NCBI RefSeq assembly: GCF_047496725.1
Contig: NC_132974.1
Coordinates: forward strand, 8,369,001-8,433,000
Direction of reading: 5' to 3'
DNA: 64,000 bases
From: Anoplolepis gracilipes
Taxonomy: Eukaryota > Arthropoda > Insecta > Hymenoptera > Formicidae
Shown here: piece after piece, positions 12,005 through 23,514 of the stretch
How positions within the stretch are numbered: the first letter of the stretch is position 1
How the letters are laid out: each line of letters starts with the position of its first letter
Made by a program: the position numbers and the translations under genes
Notes under the pieces: generated by a model
Told to the model about the DNA's origin: nothing
Databases searched by the model: none
The model's input: only the letters and a program-made list of their open reading frames with translations

Positions 12005-15000
12005 GAGATGTATATTGTTCAAAGCATCAGCTTTTATCGCTCATGCAAAGTACATGGTAAATATACGGATTATAAATAAAAAGTATGCACGAATCAACAT
12101 CTCCCATTTGCAGCAGTCCGCAGCGTATTCTGCGTAAGCATGTTTGAACACAAGAAACATCTGGAAAACAAATTTATATGCCAGATCGAGGACGTGTAAA
12201 GCATCGCGCACTGAGTCTCATTATATGTTTTGGAATAACAAACAGTAACCGAAACAGCATTCAGTGCCTATACATATACACGAATGTACGTAGAGAAAGA
12301 GAGGGGGAGAGAGAGAGAGAGTACTGTTTAATTGTTAGTTTGTTAAAACCGGATTTAATTGCCTCCGTGCTTCACTCGAAAGCGCTATTACCGCGCATAA
12401 AGAAGGAAACTCGTCTATTACATAAAATAATTGCTCAAATAGATGCAGGTGCTGCGTATTAAAATTAATTGATGCTTAATCGTGTCGAGGAGAGTGCCCC
12501 GAGTTAATTTTATTATTCCGATATCGTGCGAATTGTCAAAGAATCAATACTTTTGAAACGCTTTATGCGTCCGCGGTTCACAGGAAATATTTTCTTGTAG
12601 TCTTAATTGCTTCGAGAATCCGTTGAATCCATTTAATTACTTTGCATCTCACTCGCGACGTACATGAAATGTATATCTACGAGCTATTATATTAAAGAGT
12701 GGTCGATGAGAGAGTCGCTTTGCGGACACCGCGTCTGTAAAAGTGAGCGCTTTTATTAGCGAATGTTTGCCCTGACGCATTGCAATTTTACACAATATGT
12801 CTGTTTTTTTTACTGCAGACGTACAAAGTAAAACAACAAAATAAAGTTAAGATAAAAGTTATATCCGCATTGAAGCATCACAAAATTATGTCGAAAAACT
12901 GATTCGCGTTAGTTAAGCATCTGTTTCATTCTTTGTATCTTTATTGCCAATAAAAAAAGATCAGAACGCTAAAACATGGATATAAAGAAAAAAAAGCAAA
13001 TTACAAAATTTTATTTACTAATTGCAATCGTTTCAAAAGACTAAGAAAATATTAAAAGTAAGAGAAAGAGAGAAAGAGAAAAAGAATATATATATCTTAA
13101 AATATTACATGCATTTTTATAAATATAATAATTTTACGCGACTCATACAAACTAGAAAATTTTATTTCACCCAAAGATAGCGGAGCAAAAGTAGATTTGA
13201 TCCTCAATTTGCATCGGTAGTTGGTTCTCTTTCACATAACTGCGTCCAATTGCCCTTCACGAGCGAAATTTCCAGCCGCGAATTCACGCTCTCGACTGGG
13301 AGCGATCGAAGTACCAGTCTCGGAGCAGCCATGTAGTGGCTGCGTACATTACACAGTTTGTTTCTAACTGCCCAAATTTTCTGCATTCAACCACGACCGG
13401 CGCTTCGCGAACTCGACGTCTCGAAGATCTCCCGGTAGAGCAATTAAGTTGGCGAATGCGGCCATAAGTGAGCAATTAGATAGCATTGAATTTTGGTATA
13501 CGTTAGAGTTGATACCACTCAAATGTATGCGCGATTCGTTCTGCCGATTACGTTCAGACGATTATGTGGGCAAACATTCAGCATCCTTTATAGTGATAAA
13601 CGCACGGACGGCATTAACAAAGAAAATATAGTATTAGGTGCGGAACATTTCCTAGATCTACGAGAAACTGGTAATTATACGAGAAATATGCAGACTTTAC
13701 CATCTCACGACACTTTAGAGATAGATAATTACTCAAAATCCACCGTTCGTGTTTGAGAAGAACCAAGATTTATTAAAGATACATTTGCTCGTTCTGTCGT
13801 GTTATCGTGGATCTAGCTTAAATATTAATCAATTTCCAACTTAATTATTTAAACAAAATAGATTAGAAGAGATATATATCAGAGATATGATTCTTCAGAG
13901 TCTTTCTACTCTTCAGTTCTACTCTTTATTTCACAGGATATAAATCAAAATATATATGATATTTAAATTTGAGTAATTAATATAATCCTCTGTTTAATTT
14001 CTGTAAAAAATACAAAACTGTACCGATTAAGGAAATTACGCCGCGCGATATTTGCAGAATAACAATTTGCACGTGATTTTTGCTGATACAGAGAAGATTC
14101 ATACATGTAGTAGTAAATGCTTGCAAATACCATGGTTTATTCCAGTAATTGTCAAGTCATGTGTAGTTATTTCTGCTTCGGTGAATATTCGCTTGGATTC
14201 CATTTCTCTATATTGCAGATACCCTGGAGGGACTAGCTATTTCCACTATTCTTCTCGCTACCGAGTATCGACGAAGGTATTCGTACCATGCGAATGTGAT
14301 CCAAAACTTATTAACGGAATTTCAAAATAGCAATAACTATCGTTAATTTATCGATGTCTGCAAACACATTAATGTTGAACACGTATCATTTATTATTGCT
14401 TTCATAAAGAATATAAGTCATAATGATTAATGGCAGGAGCGAACAATTTTCTTATAGGAATTTGACGTGAATTTGAGTATTTTTCACGATATATTTTGCG
14501 GGAAAACTTGTGAAACGTGAAAAGTATCAAAACATTTCTCAGAGATAGATCAACATTTTCATTCACTATTTTTCTAGAAAGCTAACATTTTCGTTCAATA
14601 ACCTCTCGACAATTTTTCGTCAGTTTTACGCACGACCGATCTGCTCGAAAAATAATTTAAAAAATGCGAACACTTCAATTTTATTAAAATCTGTCAAAAT
14701 TATCACGCCCGTTGCTTCACAGCAATTCACGAACAAATATTAATTAATTTAATTTTACGATTGTTATGCCATAATATATGAATAAATATTTGCGTTTACA
14801 TACACTAATTGATGAATGTCAAGATATGTGAAATATAAAGTATTGTCCAATATGTGTAAAGAGTACAAATTAATCACAGACAAGTATACTACATAGAAAT
14901 TCCATATCTATTAAAGCACTTTTCAATCGAACTAAAAAGGATAATGATTGTTAAAACGGTGATAATTAAAAATTATAATACAATTCAAAGTGTTTGTTAA

Positions 15001-18000
15001 ATTAGAGCACATTAATATGCAGTAAAGTCTTGTTCTCTTAAGTTCATTTCAAGTATGTATCTAAGTTTAACACAAATTTCATGAAATATCTAATTGCCAA
15101 GGAATTTAATGCTGAAAATTGAGAAGACTAATAATTGCTTTTCATAAAGTTTTCGCTCGACCACAGTTAACTCTAAAAATAATTAAAATATGACATATAA
15201 TAAGTTCAACACACTTAATACGCTATTTATATCAAAAATGTTTGTACGCTGAGCATATGACTGTGTTTGTATGACCTGGATATACCAGATTCCAAAATTA
15301 TCGGCACTTTCTCCGATGTTATATATTTTTGTATTTTAATGTTTACATTAAAATAGATTGCCATAAGTAAAATTAAAATGTTTCTTTGCAAATTCTCAAT
15401 TTTAAACATAAATATATGTAACTCAACATAAATCTCTTAATAAAAATTTAATATTAACATTTTATTAAAAAAGAAAACACTTAAAATTTAAAAAGTTTTA
15501 TTATTTGCAGTCATTAATTTCGATTCCCTCATCATTTCATTTTAAAAATTTCATTTTTTAATACCGAGTTTAAAGATACTACAATATTTTTAATTGTTAA
15601 TTAATACAGAATTCAAAAATCCGCAAATAAAAATGATGGCAATGTTGAATGAAACATCCCACATATGTTTGAATTTTAAGAATAAAAGAAAGTATGTTTG
15701 TATATTTATGATTTAAATCAGAGACAGTTCTAAAATATTGTTCTACGCGCTGCACAACAACCGAATTTCAAGTGTAATAAACACGAGCATTATATATATA
15801 TATATATATAACATATGTATATATAATACGAGATCCTCTTTTCGTGTAGTACATCGAGGATATAAGTTCTCTTGATATCATCATAATAACGTAACATTAT
15901 AATAATATGAAACGAGTAAACATACATTCATTCTATAAGTATATTTATCGTCAACAATTAATGCATTCAATAAATGACTGAACAAATCCATAATACTATT
16001 AACATTAATACGATTATAATTAACTAATTTTTCATATCTGCTATTGCATCAAATATAAGCATCTATAAAAATTGATAGATTATATTTTTTGACAGAGATT
16101 ATAATATTAATCCACCACAGCGTTTGTCAAAATTGAGTTATAGAAAATTTTAAAAAAATCCTCTTAATTATTTGATTATGCAATTAAATATAATAGTTCT
16201 CGTTAATGCATATAATACCATGCTTTAAATCACGCCAATTTTAGTCGGACAACTACAATTCACCGCAAAAGGGGAAACGGTAATCAGACATATTGCTCGA
16301 ATCTACACGTTCTCGAGAAGGTGTTAACTGCAGATGCAGGCATTAGCTTGCGCCTTTGGGACTTTGTCACAGCGTGAAGAAGGGCGTGCCGTCTAATTGA
16401 AAGGGGATTAATTAAGGCGCGTACACGGTAAGAAAATCTTGCGCTACTCGAACGGTTTCCTCCATCTCGTGGGATTTCTTGCCGAATTATGCACGAAGCC
16501 TCCCCCCCCTCTCACCCCTCCTCCCACAGACTTCGCCTGGCCTTTCTGTTCACTCCGTGGAGTGCCGTGGGAAATGCTTCCCGCTTACTGGGGCGCTTCA
16601 TAGCACAGCAGGTACTGGAGAAAGAGGAGAGGAGAATGTGTGAGAGGGAGGTATAGATAGAGGAGTAGAAGGCGAGACAGTTGGAATTTTGATAACGTTA
16701 GGGTCGAGGTTGCGTGCTTTGCCGCAGCAACCACGACATTTCTCTCGCAGTTATTCCGCAGCAAAAAAGAAATCCGCACTCGCCCTGCCGCATACTTCGC
16801 ACCAGAATCCCTTCGGCATTGCCTCGCCTTGAAATTCAACGATGCCCGAACAGCGTCGACTCGTTTTCTAACGAGAAAACCACATGCGCGCTTTCACCGC
16901 GGCTAGTATTTTCCCAAAAAGTATCTCGACAAGCAAAGAGTATTCGTGCAAACAAAGGGGTAGCCACGTTACAGTCAAAGATTATTTAACGCAATAATTA
17001 CGCGATCTTTACAAAATTAGTGTGTACAATAATATTTACAACTTTGTTCACGTTCCGTTCCTCTATGTCTTGTTGTTACTATATAGCCTTTCACATTTTT
17101 TCATTTTTTTTCTTTTCATAAAATAATGTATTCTATATCTGCAAAATATCGCGATACACAACGCTCGGACACAAACAACACTGTGAATTTTCGCGGCGAT
17201 AAAAAGTCGGGCAAAATACGTGTTATTTTACAGTAATACCATACGTTACTCTTGCTACCGTGAATTTCAAATAATTTGGTGGCGCGCAGCGTGCGTTTAT
17301 TGTATTCTTAGGACGAACCGCAGCGAAGCAATAAAGTACGAGAGCTGAAGTATCGCGGAATATTTTTGCAGGACACACATACATACGCGAAAGACGTAAC
17401 GCACAACCAAATCTTCTGGTACACGCGTTATATCGTCGCAATATTTGCGCGCACGGTCGAACGTCGCACGCTGCTTTAGACAGACGGGAACGTATGTTCC
17501 GCAAGTCCTCGGAAAAGATTGATGAGCAGCAACGATATCACGCGCGGTAAAACCTCGCGGCTCGTATGAACCAAATAAGACCAAATTCTCAGTGACAAAC
17601 AACAAACGAGAATTTTATCTCCGGTACTCGATATATTAATGCTGTGAAATTTTTCTTGAAAATTATAAATACATCGTATATATATATATATTTTACATCA
17701 AATGTACATGTTTTCTTACGTCTCGAATCATTAATTCGTATACAGTACAAGATAAATGTGTTACTTTATTCCATTGTACAATTACGATTGTATATTTTTA
17801 TTTGAAGATGTAAAAAGAGACTGTACTCATTCTCGTATCTGCTAAACCGAGGCTTGCATTCTTTCTCTTATTTCCCTTGAAACGACTGCACCGGCAATAA
17901 TCACATAAATCCACCTCGCAAAGACGCGTCGTATCAGCGCGCACACTCGTATACGTCGCACCGTTTATTATCGCATTCGCGCCAGTTGGACGGTCCCGTG

Positions 18001-19495
18001 TATATTATTAAACCATCTTCACCCTCAGCGTATGCCATCTCTTAACGTTTACGCACGTCGCTAAAATTACACGCGAGATCTTTCTTTTTCCTCAGTCTCG
18101 CGCTTGTCTCTTTACAATCCTCTCTTCCACTTGCGCGCAGTTGCCGTGCGTTTCGTCTGATACGCTCGCAGAAACCTCGAATACCACGGTATGAACGTTT
18201 TTCTCAAGAGTGCAAGACTGCTGTATTATGGCTATAATTCTCCACAACTTTCTCATTTGCAACATAAATATCGTGGCAATTAAATATACAGTAAAAATAT
18301 ACAGTAAAAAATATCTAGCGTATTTAAAATTTTTCAAAATATAAAAATTAAAAAAATGTGTGTGTGCATAATGTTTGATCTTTAATAATGATAAAATAAA
18401 TATATTTAAAGGTTATCATAGGTTTCTGTTATCTTTGTTGATCCCAAATAGACATCAAAGTCATATTTTGTAATTATTAATTCAATCCTATATTGGAACA
18501 AAAGAGTTCCCAAAAAAACCACGCACGCAGCTTGAAATGCACAAAACAATGGCAAACAAAAAAAATCGGTCGAAAACAAATAAATTTATCCGTAAAAGCT
18601 TTCGATATGTAGCATTCAACGTATTAACTAATTTGCAGAAGTGGTCTCGACGTTAGAGATTTGTGTACGTTTGTGTATATGTATATGTGAGTGGGAAAAA
18701 AGAAAATACGAATAAAAATAAAACAAAACATATAAATTTTTTCGGCAAATTTGAAATTACTACCCTGTTGCACATATTATATTTTTCGATATTTAATATT
18801 TGAATATAAAAATATATGCACTTTTTAAACACTGTAATAATATATAATTATTTCTCTCCCCTGCTCTCTTTTTCTCTTTATGAATATTATATGCGATGCA
18901 AGCTCTCTTTTCTGGATAGAAAATTGATTAAGCGACCCTTTAAAATGGTTGAAAGTTTTCAACCCTTAAGTAGAAACTTTCGCCCTATTATATCTACTTA
19001 AAATATTTGCACCAAATACCTCTCAAATTCCTTCTAAAACAGATAACTTTCTCGTAAAGAATAATAATAGAAAATATATTTTCTTGAATTTCTATTGCAT
19101 TCATGGAAAGACTGTGTGTTATTCTTATCATTTCTCTGTTACTCTCTTGGGATCCATAATGTGAAAAGCGTTACCATTCTAAACTACGTATACGCGCACG
19201 GTTTGCCAAGTCAATGCAACGTAGGAAATTTATGCACGCAAACATCTCTGAAATCATGGGTAATTTAACGTGGAACGAGAAGAACCACGAAGTCATTTAA
19301 AAGTTTGGAAAGTTGTCTTAGGCAAGAAAAAAACTTTTTGCTCATGCGCGTGAAAAGTTGGAGACGCGACCGATTATGATAATATTCGTTCTCAACTTAT
19401 GTATCGTTATGAAAAATATCTTAATTGCGGATAAAACGGAAGCGCATAAATATCAAGAAAATTGTTATACGTAAAGATATATTAGTCGTTTATTA

Positions 19496-19498
<3 letters not shown>
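12005..19498. other. Gene-free stretch upstream of the + strand promoter
   Basis: AT-rich DNA with moderate-GC patches at about 12.2-12.8, 13.2-13.6, 16.3-17.0 and 17.2-18.2 kb. Small repeats include a GA tract at 12307-12321, a (TA)n at 15791-15810 and a C-rich run at about 16501-16530. Open frames of 60-100 codons overlap on both strands and have no recognisable domain. An acceptor-like TTGCAG at 14214-14219 is followed by about 40 open codons, too few to call. The patches may be regulatory elements for the gene starting at 19.6 kb. Confidence 0.5.

Positions 19499-19562
<64 letters not shown>
19499..19562. repeat. (CT)32 microsatellite directly upstream of a promoter
   Basis: A pure CT run of 64 bases ends about 30 bases before the TATA-like box. 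On the opposite strand it reads GAGAGA, the class of sequence bound by GAGA-type factors in insects, so it may act in promoter architecture. Its length is likely to vary between individuals. Confidence 0.95.
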
Positions 19563-19565
<3 letters not shown>

Positions 19566-19583
19566 CCATTTACTTCACGCCAG

Positions 19584-19622
19584 TATAAATTATAAGTAAC
19601 CCTCTCTGTGTGTTAGTTCAGT
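19584..19622 (+). promoter_or_regulatory. Core promoter: TATA-like boxes and TTCAGT initiator
   Basis: TATAAAT (19584-19590) and TATAAG (19591-19596) precede TTCAGT (19617-19622), a match to the arthropod initiator consensus TCAGT. If the A at 19620 is +1, TATAAG begins at -29, which is canonical spacing. A signal-peptide ATG follows about 100 bases later. No transcript data were available. Confidence 0.6.
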
Positions 19623-19721
19623 AGGCGTGTGCATGACACGCTCTCGGTAACGATAGCGCGACTACTTCGAACTGAATCCATTATGCCGTATACGAATATT
19701 ACAAAGCTTACTGAATTGTAA
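19620..19721 (+). other. 5' leader with two upstream ORFs
   Basis: The predicted leader holds an ATG at 19633 (five codons then TAA at 19648-19650) and another at 19683 (twelve codons then TAA at 19719-19721). The second stop abuts the main ATG at 19722 (TAAATG). Translation of the main frame would therefore depend on leaky scanning or reinitiation. This is read directly from the sequence but relies on the predicted start site. Confidence 0.5.
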
Positions 19722-19807
19722 ATGAGGCTCCTGTACTTGGTGGGGTTAGCAACGGTAACTTCAGCTACTAGCCAACACCATTGCGTCTGCGAGCGCGATT
19801 CGAGTTC
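19722..19807 (+). CDS. First coding exon of a predicted secreted protein, family unknown
   Basis: The frame begins ATGAGGCTCCTG and gives 28 codons plus two bases before a consensus GTAAGT donor at 19808. The peptide starts MRLLYLVGLATVTSATSQ: a basic residue at position 2, a hydrophobic core at about 3-12, and a small-residue region near 13-17, all typical of a cleavable signal peptide. The mature start follows with HHCVCERDSS, including a Cys-Val-Cys. The exon ends in phase 2, so the next exon must supply one base to complete a Ser codon (TCN). No matching downstream exon could be identified, so the first intron probably runs through the inverted repeats and beyond. If not spliced, the frame ends at TAA one codon later. 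I do not recognise the family. Confidence 0.55.
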
Positions 19808-20931
19808 GTAAGTTCTGTTAATCTTTACTCATCTTGGTATTAAAGTCATAATGTAATCACAACTTGTTATGTGATACTCATCGTTCGCTGCATCTCGCGT
19901 AATCATTAAGTATTTCCTACGTTTAGTATGCAATAGAGAAACGTCACGAATTTTATCAAGTTCAATCATTTCAAGAGACTGTGTACAAATTAACGTATAT
20001 TATAATGCAATAGAAAATAATTTAATATATAAAGTTATCAATTAACATAATGCAGTATTTGGCGTTAAAAAAAAAAAAAATATCCACTAAAGAATATATA
20101 TATTCAAGACTGATCGTGCTTCAATTTTAATTATCACAATTAATACTTTTACATCACAACAAATACAAAAGTATAAAAATCAAGTAGCACGCTCTTACAG
20201 TATTGTAAATTGTTAAAAGTTACGATGAATTCAACTAACACCGTTCTACAGTTTACGATAGGTTCTCAGCAAAATAGTTTGTTCACGATAACGAGAATTC
20301 TTGTCAACCTGCCGTTAGAGAAATAAATCGTTGTGTATCTATATAAAACCTCGATTCTTCCCGCCGAGTGTCTCTTTTCGCTTCGAAGCTTCGACAGATC
20401 CAAGACGTTTACCTGGCACGAGTCTCCAAAGACTCATTGCGCTACAGTACCGTGTTTCTTTTCTGCCGACTTCCTTTTTACGTCTTTCCCCGCTACCTCT
20501 TTTCCTACGTCTACGAGGCCTCTCCCTCAGGAATAAAGACGAAAATTGACAAACCCTTTGTTTCCACGTGCACGCTGCACTGTATTCGTCTCGTAACTAT
20601 AGTTTTTCCCTTTTGCAATCTAGTAAAACGGTACAAAGACAAATCTAAGACTCGAGAACCTTGCATATAAAATAACTAATTTCAAAGTTTGGCAATATTC
20701 TTAAATGTGATTTAAAATGTTCATAAAATTTCAGTTTTTTAAGTTGAATAAATAATTAAATAGATACTTAAATATTTGCAGTTTATTTAAAGAAAATTTT
20801 TAGTTTTCTTACATGATATTCAATAATTTTAACACTTTTTTAATGCTAACAACGTAATAACGTTGCTATTATTATCTCTTGAATAAATGTTAAAACACGC
20901 GTGTTAAAATCACTTGAGAATCATCTTATAT
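19808..20931. other. Start of the presumed first intron; no exon seen
   Basis: Begins with the GTAAGT donor of the preceding exon. An acceptor-like TTTAG at about 19920-19924 would lead to an immediate stop. The patch at 20330-20670 is GC-richer and has three overlapping open frames of 67-100 codons and a TATATAAAA word, but no frame fits the phase left by the first exon. Confidence 0.45.
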
Positions 20932-21074
20932 TTATGGTAATTTATCAAGCGTACATGCGCGTTAAAAATAGAATATTTATAAAATGGAAAATAAATGCAT
21001 ATACCTATACAATTTGTGCATAACCATAATTAAATTGTTACATAAAGCTCCTTTAACCGACACGTCTGGCTTGT
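20932..21074 (+). repeat. Left arm of a 140-bp inverted repeat pair
   Basis: This arm matches the reverse complement of 21785-21920 at roughly 90% identity, with a few small gaps. It begins TTATGGTAAT and ends GACACGTCTGGCTTGT. Short open frames within the two arms translate to near-identical peptides, as expected of copies, not as evidence of coding. The pair could be a decayed transposon with long inverted ends or an inverted duplication. Confidence 0.85.
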
Positions 21075-21784
21075 ATTTTGCGTATCTTTTTGAGAATGAC
21101 CGCATCGTTGACGCTGTCATCATCATGGTTATACAGAGCCACGGGCGAGACAGGCAACTACGCCGCAATGAAAATATGAGCGCGAGAGAGAAAAGTGCAA
21201 GGTTCATTCAAAGCGCTCCCTTTTTCTACTCGCCTTGGTAGCGTCGTGTATAGAGGAGACCGCGAACCATAAGACGCATTCACCGTATCCCGCGGGGGTC
21301 TTTCCTCGGCTAATGCGAGATAAAATTACAGCTCGCCGAGGTTCCGGTCGACGGTCGCATCGTCCACTCTAAAGACAGTGACACCTCTTTCCGTACCCCT
21401 TTTATTTTCCGGGTTGAGTGTGCGTGTGGGTGCGTGCGAGGGTATTCCTTTCAACTGGTTGGATCGCCAGGTGGAACGAACATTCGCCATCCCGTTTACA
21501 AAAAGCCGTCGCCCTTAATCTCGAACGGAAGGCAATCCTCGGCTCTACGAGTTTCAAAGAGGAGTTTTCTAGTTATTGGAGAATATTCTCCAGAGTTTAA
21601 CGAGATAACTTATACTTTTACGATCAAAGATTGACATTGTACGGATATCGCGAAAGTCTCCCGGAAGTGCTGGACTATGCTGTAGCTTCCAGGAAGGCTC
21701 GAACGAGATCGGTTTTCGAAAAAAGGGCGACTTCGATTTAAACTATATCTCGATATTCACAAAACATGTTCCAATTTTAATTGT
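21075..21784. other. 710-bp segment enclosed by the inverted repeats
   Basis: This enclosed segment is richer in GC and CpG than its surroundings, with words such as CCCGCGGGGG and CGGTCGACGGTCG, and shows no transposase similarity. Small open frames on the + strand (about 60-66 codons) overlap one another. It may be cargo of a transposon, or ordinary intronic DNA caught between an inverted duplication. Confidence 0.5.
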
Positions 21785-21920
21785 ACAAGCCAGACGTGTC
21801 GGTTAAAGGAATTTTATGTAACAATTTAATTACGGTTATGCGCAAATTGCATAGGTATATGCATTTATTTTCCAAATATTCTATTTTTAACGCGCATATA
21901 TGTACACTTGATTACCATAA
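21785..21920 (-). repeat. Right arm of the 140-bp inverted repeat pair
   Basis: The reverse-orientation partner of 20932-21074. It starts ACAAGCCAGACGTGTC and ends ATTACCATAA. It lies 125 bp from the left flank of the larger foldback element, so two independent inverted structures stand side by side. Confidence 0.85.
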
Positions 21921-22375
21921 AACGGAAATGCTTGGTTTATACTGCTCCAGTCTCTGCATATGAACTTTCTCGTATCTTGAATAAAAAATATAATAATCTC
22001 ACTCGAGTATTAAGTCGACTTTATACGATTCACTTTTGACATTCGATTTAATAGTGTGTGAAGCTGGCGAATCATTTCGTGGAAACTCACAAATAATTAA
22101 GAGTTCTGACTTTATTTTCAATAGTTCTAGAGTTCTTGATAGTTTAAACAAATAGTTCTGGCGATTAAAGCAAAAAAAATGCCTTCGGACAAACTGAGAT
22201 GCCAACTTCACGCAGCATCTCACTTTGTCCCACGACATTTTCGCTATCAGTAATTGTAGAAAATTGAAAGATCTATAGTTCTAGATGAGTTCTAAAAAGA
22301 GTTCTGCCACCCAAAAGCAGAAAAATGTTAATTAAGATAAAATAAAAAACAACGAATCTTATAGATACAGATCGA

Positions 22376-22867
22376 GGTGAGATGCCGGTCGATTATCGAT
22401 AGTTCTGCTCAATATAAAACAGTTCTCATATAGTTCTGGGCTTGTACAATGCCTTTCCAAAGAGTTCTGCCATTTAAAATAATTAGATAATTTTTTAATT
22501 AATTATTATACCCAAAAATCGTGTAATTTCATACATAAAGGTGAGATGCCGGTCGATTATCGAGAGTTCTGTTCAATATAAAACAGTTCTCATATAGTTC
22601 TGGGCTTGTACAATGCCTTTCCAAAGAGTTTTGCCATTTAAAATGTTTAGATAATTTTTTAATTAATTATTATACCCGAAAAACGCGTAATTTCATACAT
22701 AAAGGTGAGATGCCGGTCGATTATCGATAGTTCTGCTCAATATAAAACAGTTCTCATATAGTTCTGGGCTTGTGCAATGCCTTTCCAAAGAGTTCTGCCA
22801 TTTAAAATGTTTAGATAATTTTTTAATTAATTATTATACCCGAAAATCGTGTAATTTTATACATAAA
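22376..22867 (+). repeat. Three 164-bp tandem units (left arm)
   Basis: Units begin GGTGAGATGCCGGTCG at 22376, 22540 and 22704, each 164 bp long with only a few differences. Each contains four AGTTCT words and an AT-rich tail (TTTTTTAATTAATTATTATA). Confidence 0.92.
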
Positions 22868-22873
22868 GGTGAG
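22848..22873. other. 26-nt loop of the foldback
   Basis: Sequence between the last paired base of the left arm (GAAAAT ending 22847) and the first of the right arm (ATTTTC starting 22874). The loop is the remaining tail of the third left unit, so the palindrome centre falls inside a repeat unit. Confidence 0.8.
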
Positions 22874-23181
22874 ATTTTCGGGTATAATAATTAATTAAAA
22901 AATTATCTAAACATTTTAAATGGCAGAACTCTTTGGAAAGGTATTGCACAAGCCCAGAACTATATGAGAACTGTTTTATATTGAGCAGAACTCTTGATAA
23001 TCGACCGGCATCTCACCTTTATGTATGAAATTACGCGATTTTCGGGTATAATAATTAATTAAAAAATTATCTAATTATTTTAAATGGCAGAACTCTTTGG
23101 AAAGGCATTGCACAAGCCCAGAACTATATGAGAACTGTTTTATATTGAATAGAACTATCGATAATCGACCGGCATCTTACC
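22874..23181 (-). repeat. Two tandem units in inverted orientation (right arm)
   Basis: One partial unit (22874-23017) and one full 164-bp unit (23018-23181) are the reverse complement of the left-arm units. The right arm has one unit fewer than the left, so a folded transcript would carry a bulge of about 164 nt. Confidence 0.9.
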
Positions 23182-23514
23182 TCGATCTGTATCTATGGGA
23201 TTCGTTGTTTTTTATTTTATCTTAATTAACATTTTTCTGCTTTTGGGTGGCAGAACTCTTTTTAGAACTCATCTAGAACTATAGATCTTTCAATTTTCTA
23301 CAATTACTGATAGCGAAAATGTCGTGGGACAAAGTGAGATGCTGCGTGAAGTTGGCATCTCAGTTTGTCCGAAGGCATTTTTTTTGCTTTAATCGCCAGA
23401 ACTATTTGTTTAAACCATCAAGAACTCTAGAACTATTGAAAATAAAGTCAGAACTCTTAATTATTTGTGAGTTTCCACGAAATGATACGCCAGCTTCACA
23501 CACACAATTTAATA

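Larger units (their letters stand above)
22046..23514. mobile_element. Foldback (long inverted repeat) element with 8-bp target duplication
   Basis: The element spans 22054-23506 and is flanked on both sides by the direct repeat ATTTAATA (22046-22053 and 23507-23514). The outer arms, 22054-22375 and 23182-23506, are about 98% identical in opposite orientation, starting GTGTGTGAAGCTGGCG. Inside lie 164-bp tandem units, three in the left arm and about two in the right, around a 26-nt loop (22848-22873). No transposase frame is present, so it is non-autonomous. Long inverted ends built from tandem units recall the Foldback/Galileo type; an 8-bp duplication fits hAT or P superfamilies. The termini do not match a motif I can name, so the superfamily is uncertain. 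High arm identity suggests recent insertion or ongoing conversion between arms. Confidence 0.85.

Noticed and set aside
14052..14330. Possible exon after TTGCAG at 14219
   Set aside because: The in-phase open stretch is only about 40 codons, two other frames are similar, and no donor or polyadenylation signal is well placed.
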